Shown here: piece after piece, positions 40,454-49,621 of the stretch
How the letters are laid out: each line of letters starts with the position of its first letter
How positions within the stretch are numbered: position 1 is the first letter of the stretch
NCBI RefSeq assembly: GCF_001885095.1
Contig: NZ_LZDD01000001.1
Location: forward strand, 682,001 to 746,000
Direction of reading: 5' to 3'
Source: Streptococcus bovimastitidis
GTDB lineage: Bacteria; Bacillota; Bacilli; Lactobacillales; Streptococcaceae
DNA length: 64,000 nt
The notes under the pieces: generated by a model
The model's input: only the letters and a program-made list of their open reading frames with translations
Databases searched by the model: none
Told to the model about the DNA's origin: nothing
Translations under genes and position numbers: made by a program

Positions 40454-41164
40454 CTATTCTATCCGGACACTTTCAGTAGTATCCGCTGTAATTTGACCAT
40501 CACGAATAACGATTTTACGAGTCGCAAAATCAGCAATATCCGGCTCATGAGTAACCATAATAATCGTTTTTCCTTCTTTATTAAGATTGGTAAGAAGTTC
40601 CATTATCTGCTCACCAGTCTTGGTATCCAAGGCTCCTGTTGGTTCGTCTGCTAAAATAATAGACGGATTATTTACTAAGGCACGCGCAATGGCAACTCTT
40701 TGCTTCTGACCACCTGATAATTCTGAAGGTAGATGCTTCATACGCTTTTGCAAATCCACTTTTTCCAAATATTGCATGGCCAGATTTCTTCTTTTAGAGA
40801 CACCAATACCTGCGTAGATGAGCGGTAGCTCAACATTCTGTAAGGCATTCAATTTTGAAAGCAGGAAAAACTGTTGGAAAACAAACCCAATTTCTGCATT
40901 ACGAACACTTGCCAAATTTCGGTCACTTAATTGATCGACTTCATTTCCATTCAACCAATAATCTCCTTCAGTCGGACGGTCAAGTAAACCTATGATATTC
41001 ATCAAAGTTGATTTCCCAGATCCAGAGGGACCCATAATGGCAAGAAATTCACCCTCATTCACTTGTAAATTAATATCCTTAAGCACTCTCAATTCCTGGT
41101 CTCCATTTTGATAAGTCTTATTGATATTAACTAATTTAATTAGTTCTTTCATTTCTAATGTCAC
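40454..41164 (-). CDS. MacB/LolD-type ABC transporter ATPase
   Basis: 236 residues. Walker A GPSGSGKST, signature LSGGQKQRVAIARAL, Walker B IILADEPTGALD and the H-loop MVTHEPD are all intact; the LDT..G pattern is typical for the LolD/MacB group. The GTG at 41164 has GAGGTG seven bases upstream; an ATG four codons later (41152) is the alternative. Middle gene of the adaptor-ATPase-permease operon. Confidence 0.93.
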   Translation of the reverse strand: MTLEMKELIKLVNINKTYQNGDQELRVLKDINLQVNEGEFLAIMGPSGSGKSTLMNIIGLLDRPTEGDYWLNGNEVDQLSDRNLASVRNAEIGFVFQQFFLLSKLNALQNVELPLIYAGIGVSKRRNLAMQYLEKVDLQKRMKHLPSELSGGQKQRVAIARALVNNPSIILADEPTGALDTKTGEQIMELLTNLNKEGKTIIMVTHEPDIADFATRKIVIRDGQITADTTESVRIE

Positions 41165-41187
41165 CCAATATCACCTCAGGTTTCTAT

Positions 41188-42420
41188 TTAATTAGATTTT
41201 TTGTTGGTATCTTCAGAGATAATTCTCTCAAGCTTTTTACCGTCTTTGATAGATTTATCTGGATTTGAAATGACAATTTGTCCTACTTTAAGCCCAGTTA
41301 AAATTTCTTGACTTTTTGCGTCAGAATTTCCCAAAGTCACTTCTGTCTTAGTTACCTTAGAGCTCGCATCATCATAGGTCCAAACATAAGTTTTACCTTT
41401 TTCCTTAAAACTAGCATTGACAGGAACCAAAGTATGTTTATCTTGGTTAAGGATTTCTACGGTTACGGTAAATCCCTGTTTTAATTGATCTAATGGGCTG
41501 GTAATATCGACTTTATAGTCATAGCTTGCGGCAGCTGAGCTAGACGCTGACTGTCCGGCTTCACCAGCGGAAGCATTTTTATCACTAGGATAATTAGAGA
41601 TGTAAGAAATTTTGCCATCCCAAGACTTATCAGAATAAACTTTGGATTTAATTTTAACCGCTTGGCCAACTTTAATCGTTGCTAAATCATATTCTGTTAA
41701 ACTACCTTTAACTTGTAATTGCCCTTCAGAAACAACATGAACAAGCGTTTGACTCGTTTTAGAAGACGGGTCTACATCGTTATTAACCTCAACAACAGTT
41801 CCCTCATGGCTACTGGTAACAACAGTTTGATTTAAAGCCTCTTGCGCTTTATTGACTTCTGCTTGAGCATCAGCATAGGCATCGTTCAAATCTTGTAACT
41901 GTTGGCTATATGAAGCATTTGCTTCTTGAACAGGAGCTTGGGCTACCGCCTGCCCACCTTCTTGACCATTTGTAGGACCGCTTGCCTCAGTTGTTTGCCC
42001 TGACATAGGGCTTCCATATGTTTGTAGGTAGTTAATTTGACGACCAACTTTATTCAATTGACGAACTGCTGTATCATAGGCTGCTTGTGCATTTGTCGTG
42101 TTATATTGTACTAATTGTTGACCTTCAGTTACTTTATCACCGACTTTGACAACAACCTCTGCATCACTACCTTTAGCTTGATCAAAATAAATGTATTCTT
42201 CAGAAAGTGCTTTGACATTACCAGAAAGTAAAATAGTCGAAGCGATACTTCCTTCTTTAACATTAACAGCAGAATAAGATTCTTTTTCTTTATTATTTGC
42301 TTGCTGGTTTTGCTGTTGGAAATAAAGAATACCACCAATTAATACAAGGGAGGCAACAACAGCTCCTGCTATAATCATCTTTGTTCTTTTTGTCATTTGA
42401 CCTTTTTTTCTTCTAGCCAT
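41188..42420 (-). CDS. MacA-like membrane fusion adaptor
   Basis: 410 residues: basic N-terminus, one membrane segment (about 15-33), then a barrel/lipoyl/coiled-coil adaptor (EYIYFDQAKGSDAEVVVKVGDKVTEGQ; hairpin about 105-200; VVTSSHEGTVVEVNNDVDP lipoyl half). It should guide substrate away from the MacB-like permease across the wall space. The coiled coil is interrupted by a Gln/Ala/Ser-rich stretch. First gene of the operon, with its own promoter. Confidence 0.88.
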   Translation of the reverse strand: MARRKKGQMTKRTKMIIAGAVVASLVLIGGILYFQQQNQQANNKEKESYSAVNVKEGSIASTILLSGNVKALSEEYIYFDQAKGSDAEVVVKVGDKVTEGQQLVQYNTTNAQAAYDTAVRQLNKVGRQINYLQTYGSPMSGQTTEASGPTNGQEGGQAVAQAPVQEANASYSQQLQDLNDAYADAQAEVNKAQEALNQTVVTSSHEGTVVEVNNDVDPSSKTSQTLVHVVSEGQLQVKGSLTEYDLATIKVGQAVKIKSKVYSDKSWDGKISYISNYPSDKNASAGEAGQSASSSAAASYDYKVDITSPLDQLKQGFTVTVEILNQDKHTLVPVNASFKEKGKTYVWTYDDASSKVTKTEVTLGNSDAKSQEILTGLKVGQIVISNPDKSIKDGKKLERIISEDTNKKSN

Positions 42421-42466
42421 GATGGTCTCCTATTCATTTTTTGTATTGTATTAATCATATAAGACA

Positions 42467-42495
42467 AGTATATAACCTTTTATGATGTCTGTCAA
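42467..42495 (-). promoter_or_regulatory. Promoter of the MacAB-like operon
   Basis: On minus: TTGACA (42495-42490), 17-base spacer, TATACT (42472-42467). Confidence 0.8.
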
Positions 42496-42599
42496 GTTAA
42501 TTCCAATTTTTTTCCAATTAATTTAATGAAGTACCTTATATTCTCATTTTACTTCTTTTGAAGAGCGATGAGCTTACACTTTTGTAATCATTATAAGCC

Positions 42600-42905
42600 C
42601 AGAATACAAGCCAGCGTCTAAAGGCGGTTATTTTCACTTTGTTCAATCCATATTACTTTTGACTCATAACATGCCTCTCAAAAAGGTGCTTGTATTACTT
42701 GCTACTATCCCTAAAGAGATTGCATATTCTTTTACACTTAATTTATCTAGTGCGATATCATGTTTCTCCTGATCTTGAATCTATTTCTTTCTTGTGGCTT
42801 CATTATGTTCTACAGTACTTACGTAAAATCCTTCAGCTATTGTATCGCGTTAGGAGTTTTTTGGGTATAACCTTTGATGCGCACCCCCATAGCGGGTGGT
42901 TTTTG
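42600..42905 (-). mobile_element. Degenerate IS200/IS605-family remnant
   Basis: This fills most of the 42421-43044 gap. It contains a transposase C-terminal fragment (separate entry) and subterminal hairpin-forming sequence: CACCC-CATAG-CGGGTG at about 42883-42898 resembles the end hairpins of IS200-type elements, and a CCGCC/GGCGG-like stretch lies near 42615. The element is internally deleted; both boundaries are approximate. Confidence 0.6.
42721..42837 (-). pseudogene. tnpA: IS200-type transposase TnpA, C-terminal fragment
   Basis: Reading minus from 42837 in one frame gives AEGFYVSTVEHNEATRKK, a TAG (42783-42781), then IQDQEKHDIALDKLSVKEYA. I recognise this as the C-terminal end of streptococcal IS200-family TnpA (…FYVSTVG.NEATIKKYI.EQEKHDIALDKLSVKEY…), where the TAG replaces the conserved Tyr codon. 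The N-terminal part with the HUH motif and catalytic Tyr is missing. A dead fragment. Confidence 0.8.
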
Positions 42906-42927
42906 TTTCACACCTTCGGAGTGAAAC
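42905..42927. repeat. Strong hairpin with TTCG loop
   Basis: GTTTCAC, loop ACCTTCGGA, GTGAAAC. The loop holds a C-TTCG-G tetraloop motif. It sits between the IS200 remnant and the pyrB terminator and may be part of the insertion element or another old structure; no T-run follows. Confidence 0.5.
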
Positions 42928-42946
42928 AGACTAAAAGCCACATAAA

Positions 42947-42977
42947 TAAAAAAGAACCAATCCCTAGGAATTAGTTC
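42947..42977 (-). terminator. Terminator after pyrB
   Basis: Reading minus: GAACTAATTCC, TA, GGGATTGGTTC followed by TTTTTTATTT; ten to eleven pairs with two G-T wobbles. It ends the pyrR-pyrP-pyrB transcript, which therefore has no carAB. Confidence 0.85.
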
Positions 42978-43044
42978 AACTTCTTTTAGTTCCTAAATAA
43001 TATCTTGGAGATTGGAGGCCTATTATTTATTACAATAATACCTC

Positions 43045-43980
43045 TTATTTTTCCAAATGACGTCCATTCATGATGGCTTCTAACATTGCCATTCTAACGT
43101 ATACGCCATTTTCCATTTGGGCAACTATTCTTGCTTTAGGGGCTTCTACAAGCGAGTCCGCAATTTCGGCGTCACGGTTAACAGGGGCTGGGTGCATGAT
43201 AATAGCTGAATCTTTTAATTTGCTATAACGTTCTTCAGTAAGACCAAATGTTCTATGATAGTCTTCTTTTGAAAAACCAGCTGAGCCATTGTGACGTTCA
43301 TGTTGGACACGTAAGAGCATGAGTACATCCAAGTCTTCGATCATGTCATCAATGGCTTTATATTGTCCATAAGCCTCAAATTCTTCTGAATACCATTCAT
43401 CTGGACCTGCGAAATAAATTTCTGCTCCTAAGCGTTTCAAAATTTGCATATTTGATTTAGCAACGCGAGAGTGTGTTAAATCACCTGCAATACAGATTTT
43501 TAAACCATCAAAATGGCCATATTCTTCATAAATAGTCATCAAATCAAGCAGACATTGACTTGGGTGTTGTCCAGAGCCATCACCACCATTGACAATAGAT
43601 GCGGTAATGGTTGAGCTATCAATCAGTTCTTTATAGTAATCAACTTCTGGATGGCGGATGACACAAACTTCAACTCCGAGTGCACTCATTGTCAAGACTG
43701 TATCATATAAGGTTTCACCTTTTTTCACTGAGCTAGTATCCGTATTAAAATCAATGACATGCATCCCTAATCTTCTTTCGGCAACTTCAAAGGATTTATG
43801 TGTCCGTGTTGAGTTTTCAAAGAAGAGATTAGTTGTGAAAATCGATGAATAGTCAGGAAGTTCAACTTTACTTGCTTTAAATTCGGAACCTCTTTTGATT
43901 AAAGCTAAGACTTCTTCATTGCTTAGCATTTCCATTGATACTAAATTGCTAACTGCGACCTGATTATTGATGACTGACAT
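43045..43980 (-). CDS. pyrB: Aspartate carbamoyltransferase catalytic chain
   Basis: 311 residues. Carbamoyl-phosphate motif [20 protein letters not shown] near residue 53, [15 protein letters not shown] near 130 and the C-terminal [11 protein letters not shown] are diagnostic. It makes carbamoyl aspartate in pyrimidine synthesis. ATG 43980 has AAAGGGG upstream; six more codons are open before it. It follows pyrP by 47 bases and is under the PyrR attenuator. In related streptococci carA and carB come next; here there is a terminator and an IS remnant. Confidence 0.96.
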   Translation of the reverse strand: MSVINNQVAVSNLVSMEMLSNEEVLALIKRGSEFKASKVELPDYSSIFTTNLFFENSTRTHKSFEVAERRLGMHVIDFNTDTSSVKKGETLYDTVLTMSALGVEVCVIRHPEVDYYKELIDSSTITASIVNGGDGSGQHPSQCLLDLMTIYEEYGHFDGLKICIAGDLTHSRVAKSNMQILKRLGAEIYFAGPDEWYSEEFEAYGQYKAIDDMIEDLDVLMLLRVQHERHNGSAGFSKEDYHRTFGLTEERYSKLKDSAIIMHPAPVNRDAEIADSLVEAPKARIVAQMENGVYVRMAMLEAIMNGRHLEK

Positions 43981-44027
43981 ATTATTTCCCCTTTTCATTT
44001 TGCTATCTATGAAGATTTGTTTAACGG

Positions 44028-45290
44028 TTATTTATTTTCAGGTAAGATTTGGTAAAGGATAATTCCCAAAAGCGTTGAGAAGGCAACACCAGAAATTTGT
44101 AATCCTTTAACTTGTAACATTAATCCACCAATACCAGATACAAGAATGACACTGGAAATGAGGAGGTTTTTCTTACTATCCAAATCAACTTTTGATTCAA
44201 TCAGTATCTTGAGACCACTTGAAGCGATAACTCCGAAGAGGGCTACTGAGATACCTCCGATAACAGGTGATGGAATTGATTGGATGAGAGCTGAAATTTT
44301 TCCGACAAAGCTCAGTAGGGATGCAATAACTGCTGCACCTGCGATAACATAGACTGAAAAAATTTTATTAAGGGCCATAACACCGATGTTTTCACCGTAG
44401 GATGTTACTGGAGGAGCACCTAGGAAACCGGCAACAATTTGTGCCAAGCCATCTCCTGTGAGGGTTTTATCTAGGCCTGGATCTTTGAAATAGTCACGAT
44501 TTGTTAGGCTGTTTAGAACCATAACGTGTCCAAAGTGTTCTGTCATGGTTACAAAGGCGATTGGGGCCATGGTTAAGATTGCGCTAGGGTATAATTTGAA
44601 TCCATATGATAAGAATGGGATTGAGACGCTTGGAACACTGAACCACTTAGCTTGTGCAACTTGGGTGAAGTTAATGATTTCATGTCCTGTTACTAATCCA
44701 ACAATTAAAGCGAAGACGTAACCGATGAGCAAGCCAAGTAGGATTGGGATGATGGCTACCATCCCCTTACCGTAAATATTGAAGAAGATTACAGCTAGTA
44801 GGGTTACCATACCAATCAGTAAGTAGATGAGGTCATATTTGCCATCTTTTAGCATAACACTATTTACTGCTGTGGTTGCTAAGCTTAATCCGATAACCAT
44901 GACGATTGGTCCAACGACAATTGGTGGTAAGATTTTATCAATCCAATCATTACCAATTGATTTTACGACTAAGGCCACGATCATGTAAACAAAACCGCCT
45001 GTTATTGCTCCTTGAGCAACAGCTCCGATACCATCTGTTTTCATCAGCATTTGCATGGCTGCAATATAAGCAAAACTTGAACCCATATAGGCTGGGATTT
45101 TGAATTTTGTAACTGTTAAGTGAGCTAAAGTTCCCAAACCACTTGATAAAAGTGCGACTGATGGATCAATTCCAACCAAGATTGGCACTAAGACAGTTGC
45201 TCCAAACATGGCAAATAAGTGCTGGAAGGATAAGCCAAAGAGAATTCCTGCTTTTGGCATTTCCTCGACATCATACATTACGTCTTTCAT
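44028..45290 (-). CDS. pyrP: Uracil permease
   Basis: 420 residues, about 14 membrane segments, NCS2/UraA family. Visible landmarks are the N-terminal [23 protein letters not shown] and the conserved [16 protein letters not shown] substrate segment near residue 240. It brings in uracil by proton symport. It lies between pyrR (14 bases away) and pyrB, the usual salvage-plus-synthesis operon. Confidence 0.95.
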   Translation of the reverse strand: MKDVMYDVEEMPKAGILFGLSFQHLFAMFGATVLVPILVGIDPSVALLSSGLGTLAHLTVTKFKIPAYMGSSFAYIAAMQMLMKTDGIGAVAQGAITGGFVYMIVALVVKSIGNDWIDKILPPIVVGPIVMVIGLSLATTAVNSVMLKDGKYDLIYLLIGMVTLLAVIFFNIYGKGMVAIIPILLGLLIGYVFALIVGLVTGHEIINFTQVAQAKWFSVPSVSIPFLSYGFKLYPSAILTMAPIAFVTMTEHFGHVMVLNSLTNRDYFKDPGLDKTLTGDGLAQIVAGFLGAPPVTSYGENIGVMALNKIFSVYVIAGAAVIASLLSFVGKISALIQSIPSPVIGGISVALFGVIASSGLKILIESKVDLDSKKNLLISSVILVSGIGGLMLQVKGLQISGVAFSTLLGIILYQILPENK

Positions 45291-45304
45291 TTTTTCCCCT
45301 TTTC

Positions 45305-45826
45305 TTAAGATGGATCCACAATAGTCACACGATCATGACCATCAACTTCGACTACTTCAACGACAATTTCTTCAATACTGCTTGTTGGAATGTTTTTCCC
45401 AACATAGTCAGCTCTAATAGGAAGTTCCCGGTGACCTCGGTCAACTAAGACAGCCAAACTTACACGAGCTGGTCTTCCCAAACTCACTAAGTTATCAATG
45501 GCCGCTCTAATGGTTCGTCCAGTGTAAAGAACATCATCAATTAATATAACGTCTTTTCCAGTAATATCAACTGGCATTGATGTAGTATCTTCTTCCACTT
45601 TCATATCATCTCTAAAAGGTTTGGTATCAAGTTCGCCAATTGGTAAATCGATAGCTTCTAATTCTTTAAGTCTTGCTTGAATACGGCGTGCAAGATGGAC
45701 CCCTCTGGTCTTAATTCCTGCAAGAACTAAATTCTCTAAGTTCTTATTGCGTTCAATAATTTCATAGGTTATCCGAGTGATGGCCCTTTTCATGGTCACA
45801 TCATCAACTATTTCTTTAGTCTTCAT
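45305..45826 (-). CDS. pyrR: Bifunctional pyr operon attenuator / uracil phosphoribosyltransferase
   Basis: 173 residues, PRTase fold with the PRPP loop [18 protein letters not shown] near residue 100. It binds pyr mRNA when UMP/UTP is high and promotes termination in the leader. ATG 45826 follows TGAGGAGGTAAAA; the 39-codon longer frame runs through the attenuator and is spurious. First gene of pyrR-pyrP-pyrB. Confidence 0.97.
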   Translation of the reverse strand: MKTKEIVDDVTMKRAITRITYEIIERNKNLENLVLAGIKTRGVHLARRIQARLKELEAIDLPIGELDTKPFRDDMKVEEDTTSMPVDITGKDVILIDDVLYTGRTIRAAIDNLVSLGRPARVSLAVLVDRGHRELPIRADYVGKNIPTSSIEEIVVEVVEVDGHDRVTIVDPS

Positions 45827-45847
45827 TTTTACCTCCTCAAAATGACA

Positions 45848-45960
45848 AAAAAAAATCTCCTTGAACAAGGAGATTCCACAAAATGATGGCATACTTGAAA
45901 AAGCATACACTTCGGTCTTGACTGGTCTCCTTGACAGCCTCACGGGACTGTTTTAAAGGA
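45848..45960 (-). promoter_or_regulatory. PyrR-dependent attenuator of the pyr operon
   Basis: Reading minus, the leader has the PyrR binding loop ACAGTCCCGTGAGGCTGT (45951-45934), a region whose AAGGAGACC can pair with later bases, and a terminator AATCTCCTTGTTCAAGGAGATT plus T9 (45875-45845). PyrR-UMP binding should favour the terminator. Confidence 0.92.
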
Positions 45961-45976
45961 ATATCAAATTTTTAAT

Positions 45977-46005
45977 AGTATAGCAAAATTCAATTTGAAA
46001 TACAA
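45977..46005 (-). promoter_or_regulatory. pyr operon promoter
   Basis: On minus: TTGTAT (46005-46000), 17-base spacer, TATACT (45982-45977), just upstream of the attenuator. Confidence 0.75.
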
Positions 46006-46040
46006 GACATTTTTTAACTTTTTTTGAAAATTGTGACCCT

Positions 46041-46940
46041 TTAGTTTGCAGCCTGACTGCGTAACTGATCCAAGGTTTTCAAGAAAATCGCAGGTGGCTC
46101 TGCAGTAAAGGTCATTAATTCACCCGACTTCGGGTGAGTCAGACCAAGTGTTTGCGCGTGTAAGAATTGACCAGCCCCTTTTAAGGTCTTGCGTGGCCCA
46201 TAAAGAGGGTCACCAGCAACCGGATGACCAATGTAGGCCATATGAACCCGTATTTGATGGGTTCTACCGGTTTCTAAGGTTAATTCTACTAGTGTATAAT
46301 CGCCAAACCGTTCTAGGACATTGAAACGTGTAACAGCATCTTTTCCTTTGACACTTATGGCTTGTTTTTTTCGGTCTTTGTCACTACGACCGATTGGTGC
46401 TTCAATCATGCCACGATCATTTGGTAAATTCCCATGAACAATAGCTAGATATTTACGTAAGGATTTCTTAGCCTTGAGTTCGTCAGCTAAAATATGATGA
46501 GCCTTATCATTTTTAGCAACCATTAAAAGACCTGAGGTATCTTTATCAATCCGATGGACAATACCAGGTCGGACAACACCATTAATGGATGATAAATCCT
46601 TGATATTATACATGAGCGCATTGACTAAGGTTCCACTGGTATGACCTGCTGATGGATGAACCACCATTCCTTGAGACTTATTGATAATGGCAAGGTCACT
46701 ATCTTCATAGATAATATCAATAGGTAGATCTTCCGCTTGGTATTCTAAGATTTCCTCTTCGGGCATTTGATAGGTTATCAAATCACCTAATTGGACACTG
46801 TATTTGGCTTTGGCTGGCTGGCCATTAACTAAAACAAGTCCTTTTTTAATTTGTTCATTTGCTTGACTTCGAGAAAGTTCTGTTGCGTCAGCAACAGCTT
46901 TGTCTAATCGAAGGCCAGCTTCTTCTATTGTAAATTCCAT
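46041..46940 (-). CDS. rluD: 23S rRNA pseudouridine synthase, RluD type
   Basis: 299 residues: N-terminal S4-like RNA domain (GLRLDKAVAD…SRSQANEQIKKGLVLVNG) and the catalytic domain with GIVHRIDKDTSGLLMVAKN holding the catalytic Asp, and ETGRTHQIRVHMAYIGHPVAGDPLYG. It makes pseudouridines in helix 69 or related rRNA sites; RluA-family specificity cannot be fixed by eye. Start ATG 46940 lies two bases after lspA. Third gene of LysR-lspA-rluD. Confidence 0.9.
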   Translation of the reverse strand: MEFTIEEAGLRLDKAVADATELSRSQANEQIKKGLVLVNGQPAKAKYSVQLGDLITYQMPEEEILEYQAEDLPIDIIYEDSDLAIINKSQGMVVHPSAGHTSGTLVNALMYNIKDLSSINGVVRPGIVHRIDKDTSGLLMVAKNDKAHHILADELKAKKSLRKYLAIVHGNLPNDRGMIEAPIGRSDKDRKKQAISVKGKDAVTRFNVLERFGDYTLVELTLETGRTHQIRVHMAYIGHPVAGDPLYGPRKTLKGAGQFLHAQTLGLTHPKSGELMTFTAEPPAIFLKTLDQLRSQAAN

Positions 46941-46942
46941 GC

Positions 46943-47389
46943 TTATTCTTCCTTCCAAAAGACAATCACTAATAATAAGACACCTACTGAGAGGTAAGAA
47001 TCGGCCACATTAAAAATGGCAAAGTTCATAAAATCTAAATCGACCATATCGACCACATATGATAATCTTAAACGATCTATAAAATTACCAATGCCACCCG
47101 AAATAATCAATAGCAAAGCTATTTCTTTCAGTAAGGTCATGTTCTTAGATTTAAAATAATAAATAATAGCAGCGCCGATGACAGCAATTGTCATCAAGGT
47201 AAAAAACCACTGTTGGTTTTGTAAAATGGAAAAGGCTGCTCCGCGATTCTGCAAATAAGTAAGACTAAAAAGTCCAGGTATAAATGGTCTAACTTCCCTT
47301 AATGGGATTTCTTTGACGACCCACCATTTGCTGGCTTGATCCAGTATAATGAGGAGGCTTGTGACAAAGAGTAATTTTAATGCTTTCAT
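46943..47389 (-). CDS. lspA: Lipoprotein signal peptidase II
   Basis: 148 residues, four membrane segments. The two catalytic Asp are in [15 protein letters not shown] and FNVADSYLS. It removes signal peptides from prolipoproteins after lipid attachment. Start ATG 47389 overlaps the LysR stop by ATGA; six more open codons upstream lie in the LysR gene. Confidence 0.96.
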   Translation of the reverse strand: MKALKLLFVTSLLIILDQASKWWVVKEIPLREVRPFIPGLFSLTYLQNRGAAFSILQNQQWFFTLMTIAVIGAAIIYYFKSKNMTLLKEIALLLIISGGIGNFIDRLRLSYVVDMVDLDFMNFAIFNVADSYLSVGVLLLVIVFWKEE

Positions 47390-48303
47390 GCTTTCTCTTT
47401 CTGACAATAAGATTCCAAGTATTCCTTCAGTAAGGTGATAAATGTTAGGGCTGAAGGTGTTAGATTGCGATCTTGGCGTTTAACATAGACCATTTTATTT
47501 TCTAAATGATCTTCAACGGGTATAACTTTTATGGCATTAACTGACTCTTGATCAATATAACCCGAACCAGTCGCAAAAGCTACCGTTCTTTCTAGGATAC
47601 CATTCAAGGTTGCTCTGTCTGTGACATAGTAAGTAATCCCTGTTTCGTTTGTATTGACAAAGTTTTCTGAATAATAAAGATACTCGTCTTTTTCCTGAGT
47701 AAACTTAACCACTGGATAACCTTCCAATTCAGCTATCTTAACACTTTCTTTACTGGCAAGGGGGTGCTGCTGTCCTAAATAAACATGTGTTTGGAAGCTA
47801 TCTAATTCCTGGTATTCCAAGCCTAATTTTTCCATTCTTTGGTAAAGGCCTTTACGGTTTTGCAGGTTTAAATAGATAATGCCAATTTCACTATTCCCTT
47901 GAGCAACTTCATCTAATATTTGAATGGTTGTTGTTTCAAATAAACGTAGACGTTTATTTTGACTGTTCTTTTCAGCAAATTCGGTGATGATTGGTGCTAA
48001 GAAATCATAATGTTGACTGGCAACTGAAAACTCATTCTGGTCAAATTCCGATTCTGAAAATTGTTTTTCAAATGAATCAAAACATTTAACCACTTCTAAT
48101 GCTTTTTCATAGAAAACCAAACCCTGCGTAGTCAAAACGGTACCAGTTGTTGTCCGGTTAAAGATTTTGAAATTTAATTCTTCTTCCAAATCTTTTATTG
48201 ACACTGACAAACTTGGTTGGCTGACGTATAATTTACTTGCCGCTTCACGAAAAGTTCCATTATTTGCAATAGCGACGACATAGCGTAATTGTTGTATATT
48301 CAT
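47386..48303 (-). CDS. LysR-family transcriptional regulator
   Basis: 305 residues: N-terminal winged helix ([44 protein letters not shown]) and a substrate-binding effector domain. It resembles the CysB/CpsY-like streptococcal LysR proteins encoded just before lspA. The regulon is not evident from context. Overlap with lspA indicates co-transcription, so it may also autoregulate the operon. Confidence 0.85.
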   Translation of the reverse strand: MNIQQLRYVVAIANNGTFREAASKLYVSQPSLSVSIKDLEEELNFKIFNRTTTGTVLTTQGLVFYEKALEVVKCFDSFEKQFSESEFDQNEFSVASQHYDFLAPIITEFAEKNSQNKRLRLFETTTIQILDEVAQGNSEIGIIYLNLQNRKGLYQRMEKLGLEYQELDSFQTHVYLGQQHPLASKESVKIAELEGYPVVKFTQEKDEYLYYSENFVNTNETGITYYVTDRATLNGILERTVAFATGSGYIDQESVNAIKVIPVEDHLENKMVYVKRQDRNLTPSALTFITLLKEYLESYCQKEKA

Positions 48304-48445
48304 ATATCAATCCTTTTTCCTGTAAGAGCTATTATACCACAAAAGACGCTTTAATCGCACCTATTTGGAAAGAGCTATACGTATAAGACTTATTGACATG
48401 CCATGGCCAAACATAAGTTCAGCTCAGCAATTCCAAAATGCAAAA

Positions 48446-48473
48446 AGAAAAACTCTCCGACCAGCAGAGAGTT
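48446..48473 (-). terminator. Terminator after rpmA
   Basis: Reading minus: AACTCTC, nine-base loop, GAGAGTT then TTTCTTTTTG. Confidence 0.8.
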
Positions 48474-48484
48474 CTATTTCTTAA

Positions 48485-48778
48485 TTATTTAGCAACTGGG
48501 TATACAGATACTTGACGTTTGTCGCGACCTTTACGTTCGAAACGTACAACACCTTCAACTTTAGCGAAAAGTGTGTCATCACCACCACGGCCAACGTTTA
48601 CGCCTGGATAGATATGAGTTCCGCGTTGACGGAAAAGAATTGAACCACCTGATACAGTTTGTCCGTCAGCAGCTTTAGCGCCTAGACGTTTAGCTTGTGA
48701 ATCACGTCCGTTTGATGTAGAACCTCCACCTTTTTTGTGGGCGAAAAGTTGCAAGTTAGCAAGATTCATTTTTAACAT
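48485..48778 (-). CDS. rpmA: 50S ribosomal protein L27 with cleavable N-terminus
   Basis: 97 residues. The extra [12 protein letters not shown] before [16 protein letters not shown] is the Firmicutes extension that must be cut after Phe12 so the L27 tail can reach the peptidyl-transferase centre. The protease Prp is encoded immediately upstream, between rplU and rpmA. Confidence 0.98.
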   Translation of the reverse strand: MLKMNLANLQLFAHKKGGGSTSNGRDSQAKRLGAKAADGQTVSGGSILFRQRGTHIYPGVNVGRGGDDTLFAKVEGVVRFERKGRDKRQVSVYPVAK

Positions 48779-48805
48779 AATGTTGTTTCCTCTCTTAATT
48801 TAAAT

Positions 48806-49129
48806 TTAGATGACCTTTGTTTTGACAAATTCCGAGGAATTTTCAGACAAATTAGTCATTCCTAGAAGAAATGATTCAAATAATAATTGAACCTTCTCCT
48901 GATTGTCATGTGGGACTGAAATCTTCATGTACCCACCTTCAACCTGATCGACATGTAAGTCAGCATCAGTATGTGTCAGTACTTCTAACGAATTAACAAA
49001 ATTAATAGCTAGTGTACTTACAGATGCGCAGACAATATCAAAGCCATATTCACCACTACCAGCATGCCCTGTCAGTGTGACACTGTTTAAAGACCCATCT
49101 GGATGTCGAGTAAAAATTGCTTTAATCAT
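48806..49129 (-). CDS. prp: Ribosomal-processing cysteine protease Prp
   Basis: 107 residues. The catalytic pair is seen as His22 (TGHAGSGEYG) and Cys34 (DIVCASVSTLA), the same positions as in the S. aureus enzyme. It removes the N-terminal extension of L27. Lies between rplU and rpmA in one operon. Confidence 0.94.
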   Translation of the reverse strand: MIKAIFTRHPDGSLNSVTLTGHAGSGEYGFDIVCASVSTLAINFVNSLEVLTHTDADLHVDQVEGGYMKISVPHDNQEKVQLLFESFLLGMTNLSENSSEFVKTKVI

Positions 49130-49138
49130 GCGACTAAA

Positions 49139-49453
49139 TTATGCGTTGATTGCGTCAATGACAACTTTAGTGTAAGGTTGACGATGACCTTGTTTACGGT
49201 GACTACCTTTTTTAGGTTTGTATTTGAAAGTAACAACTTTCTTTTGTTTTCCTTGTTTTTCAACAGTTCCAACAACAGTAGCTCCTTCAACAACTGGAGT
49301 ACCAACTACAGTTTTGTCACCACCTACAAGAACAACTTCGTTAAAAGTTACTTCTGCGCCAGCTTCAGCGTCAATTTTTTCAACGTAGATAGCTTGACCT
49401 ACTTCAACTTTAACTTGTTTTCCACCAGTTTTGATGATTGCGTATGTGCTCAT
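49139..49453 (-). CDS. rplU: 50S ribosomal protein L21
   Basis: 104 residues, [19 protein letters not shown] start and [12 protein letters not shown]-terminus. ATG 49453 follows AGGAGGTGCATC. The longer open frame upstream is the structured L21 leader. First gene of rplU-prp-rpmA. Confidence 0.98.
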   Translation of the reverse strand: MSTYAIIKTGGKQVKVEVGQAIYVEKIDAEAGAEVTFNEVVLVGGDKTVVGTPVVEGATVVGTVEKQGKQKKVVTFKYKPKKGSHRKQGHRQPYTKVVIDAINA

Positions 49454-49464
49454 GATGCACCTCC

Positions 49465-49570
49465 TATAAATATTTTGACGAGGTTTCCCTCTGTGAAGAC
49501 TCGCCTGGAATCGTGAGATTTCTCTACTTAAACGATTTTCGTGCGGTTGCACAGGATGTGCATTTAGTCA
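49465..49570 (-). promoter_or_regulatory. Ribosomal protein L21 leader RNA
   Basis: The 5' untranslated region of rplU has the layout of the Firmicutes L21 leader: GTGCAACCGCAC hairpin (minus, about 49554-49543), conserved AGTAGAGAAATCTCACG-like middle and GGCGAGTCTTC/GAGGGAAACCTC elements before the ribosome site. Likely autogenous control of rplU-prp-rpmA. Confidence 0.7.
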
Positions 49571-49578
49571 ACATTACT

Positions 49579-49606
49579 ATTATAGCACTCTTTTTTAATT
49601 TAGCAA
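49579..49606 (-). promoter_or_regulatory. rplU operon promoter
   Basis: On minus: TTGCTA (49606-49601), 16-base spacer, extended -10 TGCTATAAT (hexamer 49584-49579). Confidence 0.75.
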
Positions 49607-49621
49607 GTAATTTCTATTATT

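Noticed and set aside
42690..42974. 94-codon plus-strand frame in the 42.4-43.0 kb gap
   Set aside because: It is the reverse strand of the IS200 transposase fragment and the hairpins, with no ribosome site.
43981..44027. Second PyrR attenuator between pyrP and pyrB
   Set aside because: The gap is only 47 bases and has no PyrR loop or terminator.
45827..45943. N-terminal extension of pyrR by 39 codons
   Set aside because: It covers the attenuator terminator; the real start has AGGAGG.
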